The notes under the pieces were generated by a model that saw only the letters and a list, made by a program, of their open reading frames with translations, made no database searches and had not been told where the DNA came from. 64,000 bases of DNA from Candidatus Gastranaerophilales bacterium. Its GTDB lineage: Bacteria; Cyanobacteriota; Vampirovibrionia; Gastranaerophilales; Gastranaerophilaceae. This document shows, piece by piece, positions 63,389-64,000 of this stretch. The translations under genes were made by a program, and so were the position numbers. How positions within the stretch are numbered: position 1 is the first letter of the stretch; each line of letters opens with the position of its first letter. The stretch spans positions 1-64,000 of the forward strand of contig CALUTO010000001.1 of assembly GCA_944323735.1 (NCBI GenBank), read 5' to 3'.

Positions 63389-64000
63389 ATGGCAATGGGT
63401 TATGACAATTTCGGGACAAGTTTTTACAGTCTGTACTCACCGATGGGCAGAGTTCAGTCAAATTATTCTTACATAAACCCTAATAATCCTTCAGCAGGTG
63501 CAGGAGACGCTGCTTCAAACATAAATAATATAAATAATTATTACACAGGTTTTTATGATCCCCTTGCGTCACAAATGACAAAAGAATCTTTATTAAAACA
63601 CGTTGAACCGCATAATGATTATTACGCCAGACCGATACCGGCACATATAAAAACTGATAACACCGGAACAATACTCGGTGCTGCCGCAACAGGTTTAAGT
63701 GCTCTTGCGCTGATTGCAGCATTGAGAAAAGGCAAAGCTCCGGCAGCAGCAGTAAGACAGGCGGCTACACCGCCAACAGCACAGACTATTGTACTAAATC
63801 CTCCGCCTTATGCGTCAAAAAATGCAGCAGCATACAGCAACAGGTTTAAAAATTGGGTAAATAAGGGATTTAATAATCCAGGAACCTCCGGTGCAGCAAC
63901 AAGAGGAGCAACACCTAATCCGACCGGCAGTGCTTCATCAACCGGCAATTCCGGATTTAGCGCAAATCCTACGGGCGCAGCAGGCAGCACACCGATAAGC
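63389..64000 (+). CDS. Partial gene: Ala/Gly/Asn-rich hypothetical, cut by the window end
   Basis: An open frame from ATG 63389 (GGAG 8 nt upstream) running off the window at 64000, 204 codons without a stop. N-terminus MAMGYDNFGTSFYSLYSPMG includes an Asn-Phe-Gly element; a hydrophobic stretch (GTILGAAATGLSALALIAALR, about 97-116, split as GTILGAAATG and LSALALIAAL) may be one membrane helix; after it the sequence becomes low-complexity Ala/Gly/Thr/Pro/Ser/Asn (about 120-204). Looks like a disordered surface or structural protein; family unknown. Confidence 0.75.
   Translation, partial: MAMGYDNFGTSFYSLYSPMGRVQSNYSYINPNNPSAGAGDAASNINNINNYYTGFYDPLASQMTKESLLKHVEPHNDYYARPIPAHIKTDNTGTILGAAATGLSALALIAALRKGKAPAAAVRQAATPPTAQTIVLNPPPYASKNAAAYSNRFKNWVNKGFNNPGTSGAATRGATPNPTGSASSTGNSGFSANPTGAAGSTPIS

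Overview
This 64 kb window is an AT-rich bacterial chromosome segment, densely packed on both strands, with no phage, transposase, rRNA or CRISPR. The best fit is a non-photosynthetic relative of the cyanobacteria (Vampirovibrionia/Melainabacteria, probably Gastranaerophilales). The support is a four-domain S1 protein, stand-alone pieces of the cyanobacterial arginine dihydrolase AgrE/ArgZ, lipid A genes (lpxI-lpxB) with a heptosyltransferase-like GT9 enzyme, a HydE maturase implying [FeFe]-hydrogenase and fermentation, and no photosynthesis genes. This placement is an inference from gene content, not a phylogeny.

Layout. 0-0.4 kb: a tRNA-Val(TAC) transcription unit read leftward, whose leader carries two ~90-nt repeats that each begin with a copy of the tRNA 5' end. 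0.4-12 kb: TPR proteins, uvrB, a YkgJ-type Cys-cluster protein, folP and the (p)ppGpp enzyme rsh, with small hypotheticals. 12-16.7 kb: rightward run yggU-secG-mlaD-upp-pgeF-SEC-C protein-uracil-DNA glycosylase. 16.7-18.6 kb: two tiny basic ORFs and a lineage-type membrane protein. 18.6-34 kb: core metabolism (leuC, purA, two chrA halves, lpxB-lpxI, xer, a PfkB kinase, leuD, aroA, a dicarboxylate/amino-acid symporter, fumarase), a TPR/HExxH protein and a periplasmic serine protease. 33.4-45.3 kb is the accessory-looking part: a TPR-GT9 fusion, two copies of a two-gene membrane cassette (35.2-36.5 and 40.6-42.7 kb), the split arginine dihydrolase genes, nadE, a gene-free kilobase with orphan terminators, and a patatin-like lipase. 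45.6-64 kb: an M29 aminopeptidase, a putative ADP-ribosyltransferase-fold protein, uvrA, rpsA, hydE, tdk, a GT9 transferase, a GAF-GGDEF-HD-GYP protein, a 1.17-kilo-residue coiled-coil protein, pgi, and a gene cut by the window end.

The most notable signals are: (1) the tRNA-Val leader repeats; (2) a set of housekeeping genes (uvrA, uvrB, rsh, mlaD, xer, fumarase, GT9, hydE) in which a -10 box ends 6-7 nt before the start codon and no Shine-Dalgarno is seen, suggesting leaderless mRNAs; (3) the paralogous A-B membrane-protein cassettes plus a related third protein at 17.1 kb; (4) a recurring Phe-x-Gly short motif in otherwise unrelated hypotheticals; (5) a possible ADP-ribosyltransferase at 46.7 kb. 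Several start codons were moved from the longest possible ORF because of ribosome-binding-site or promoter positions; this is stated gene by gene.
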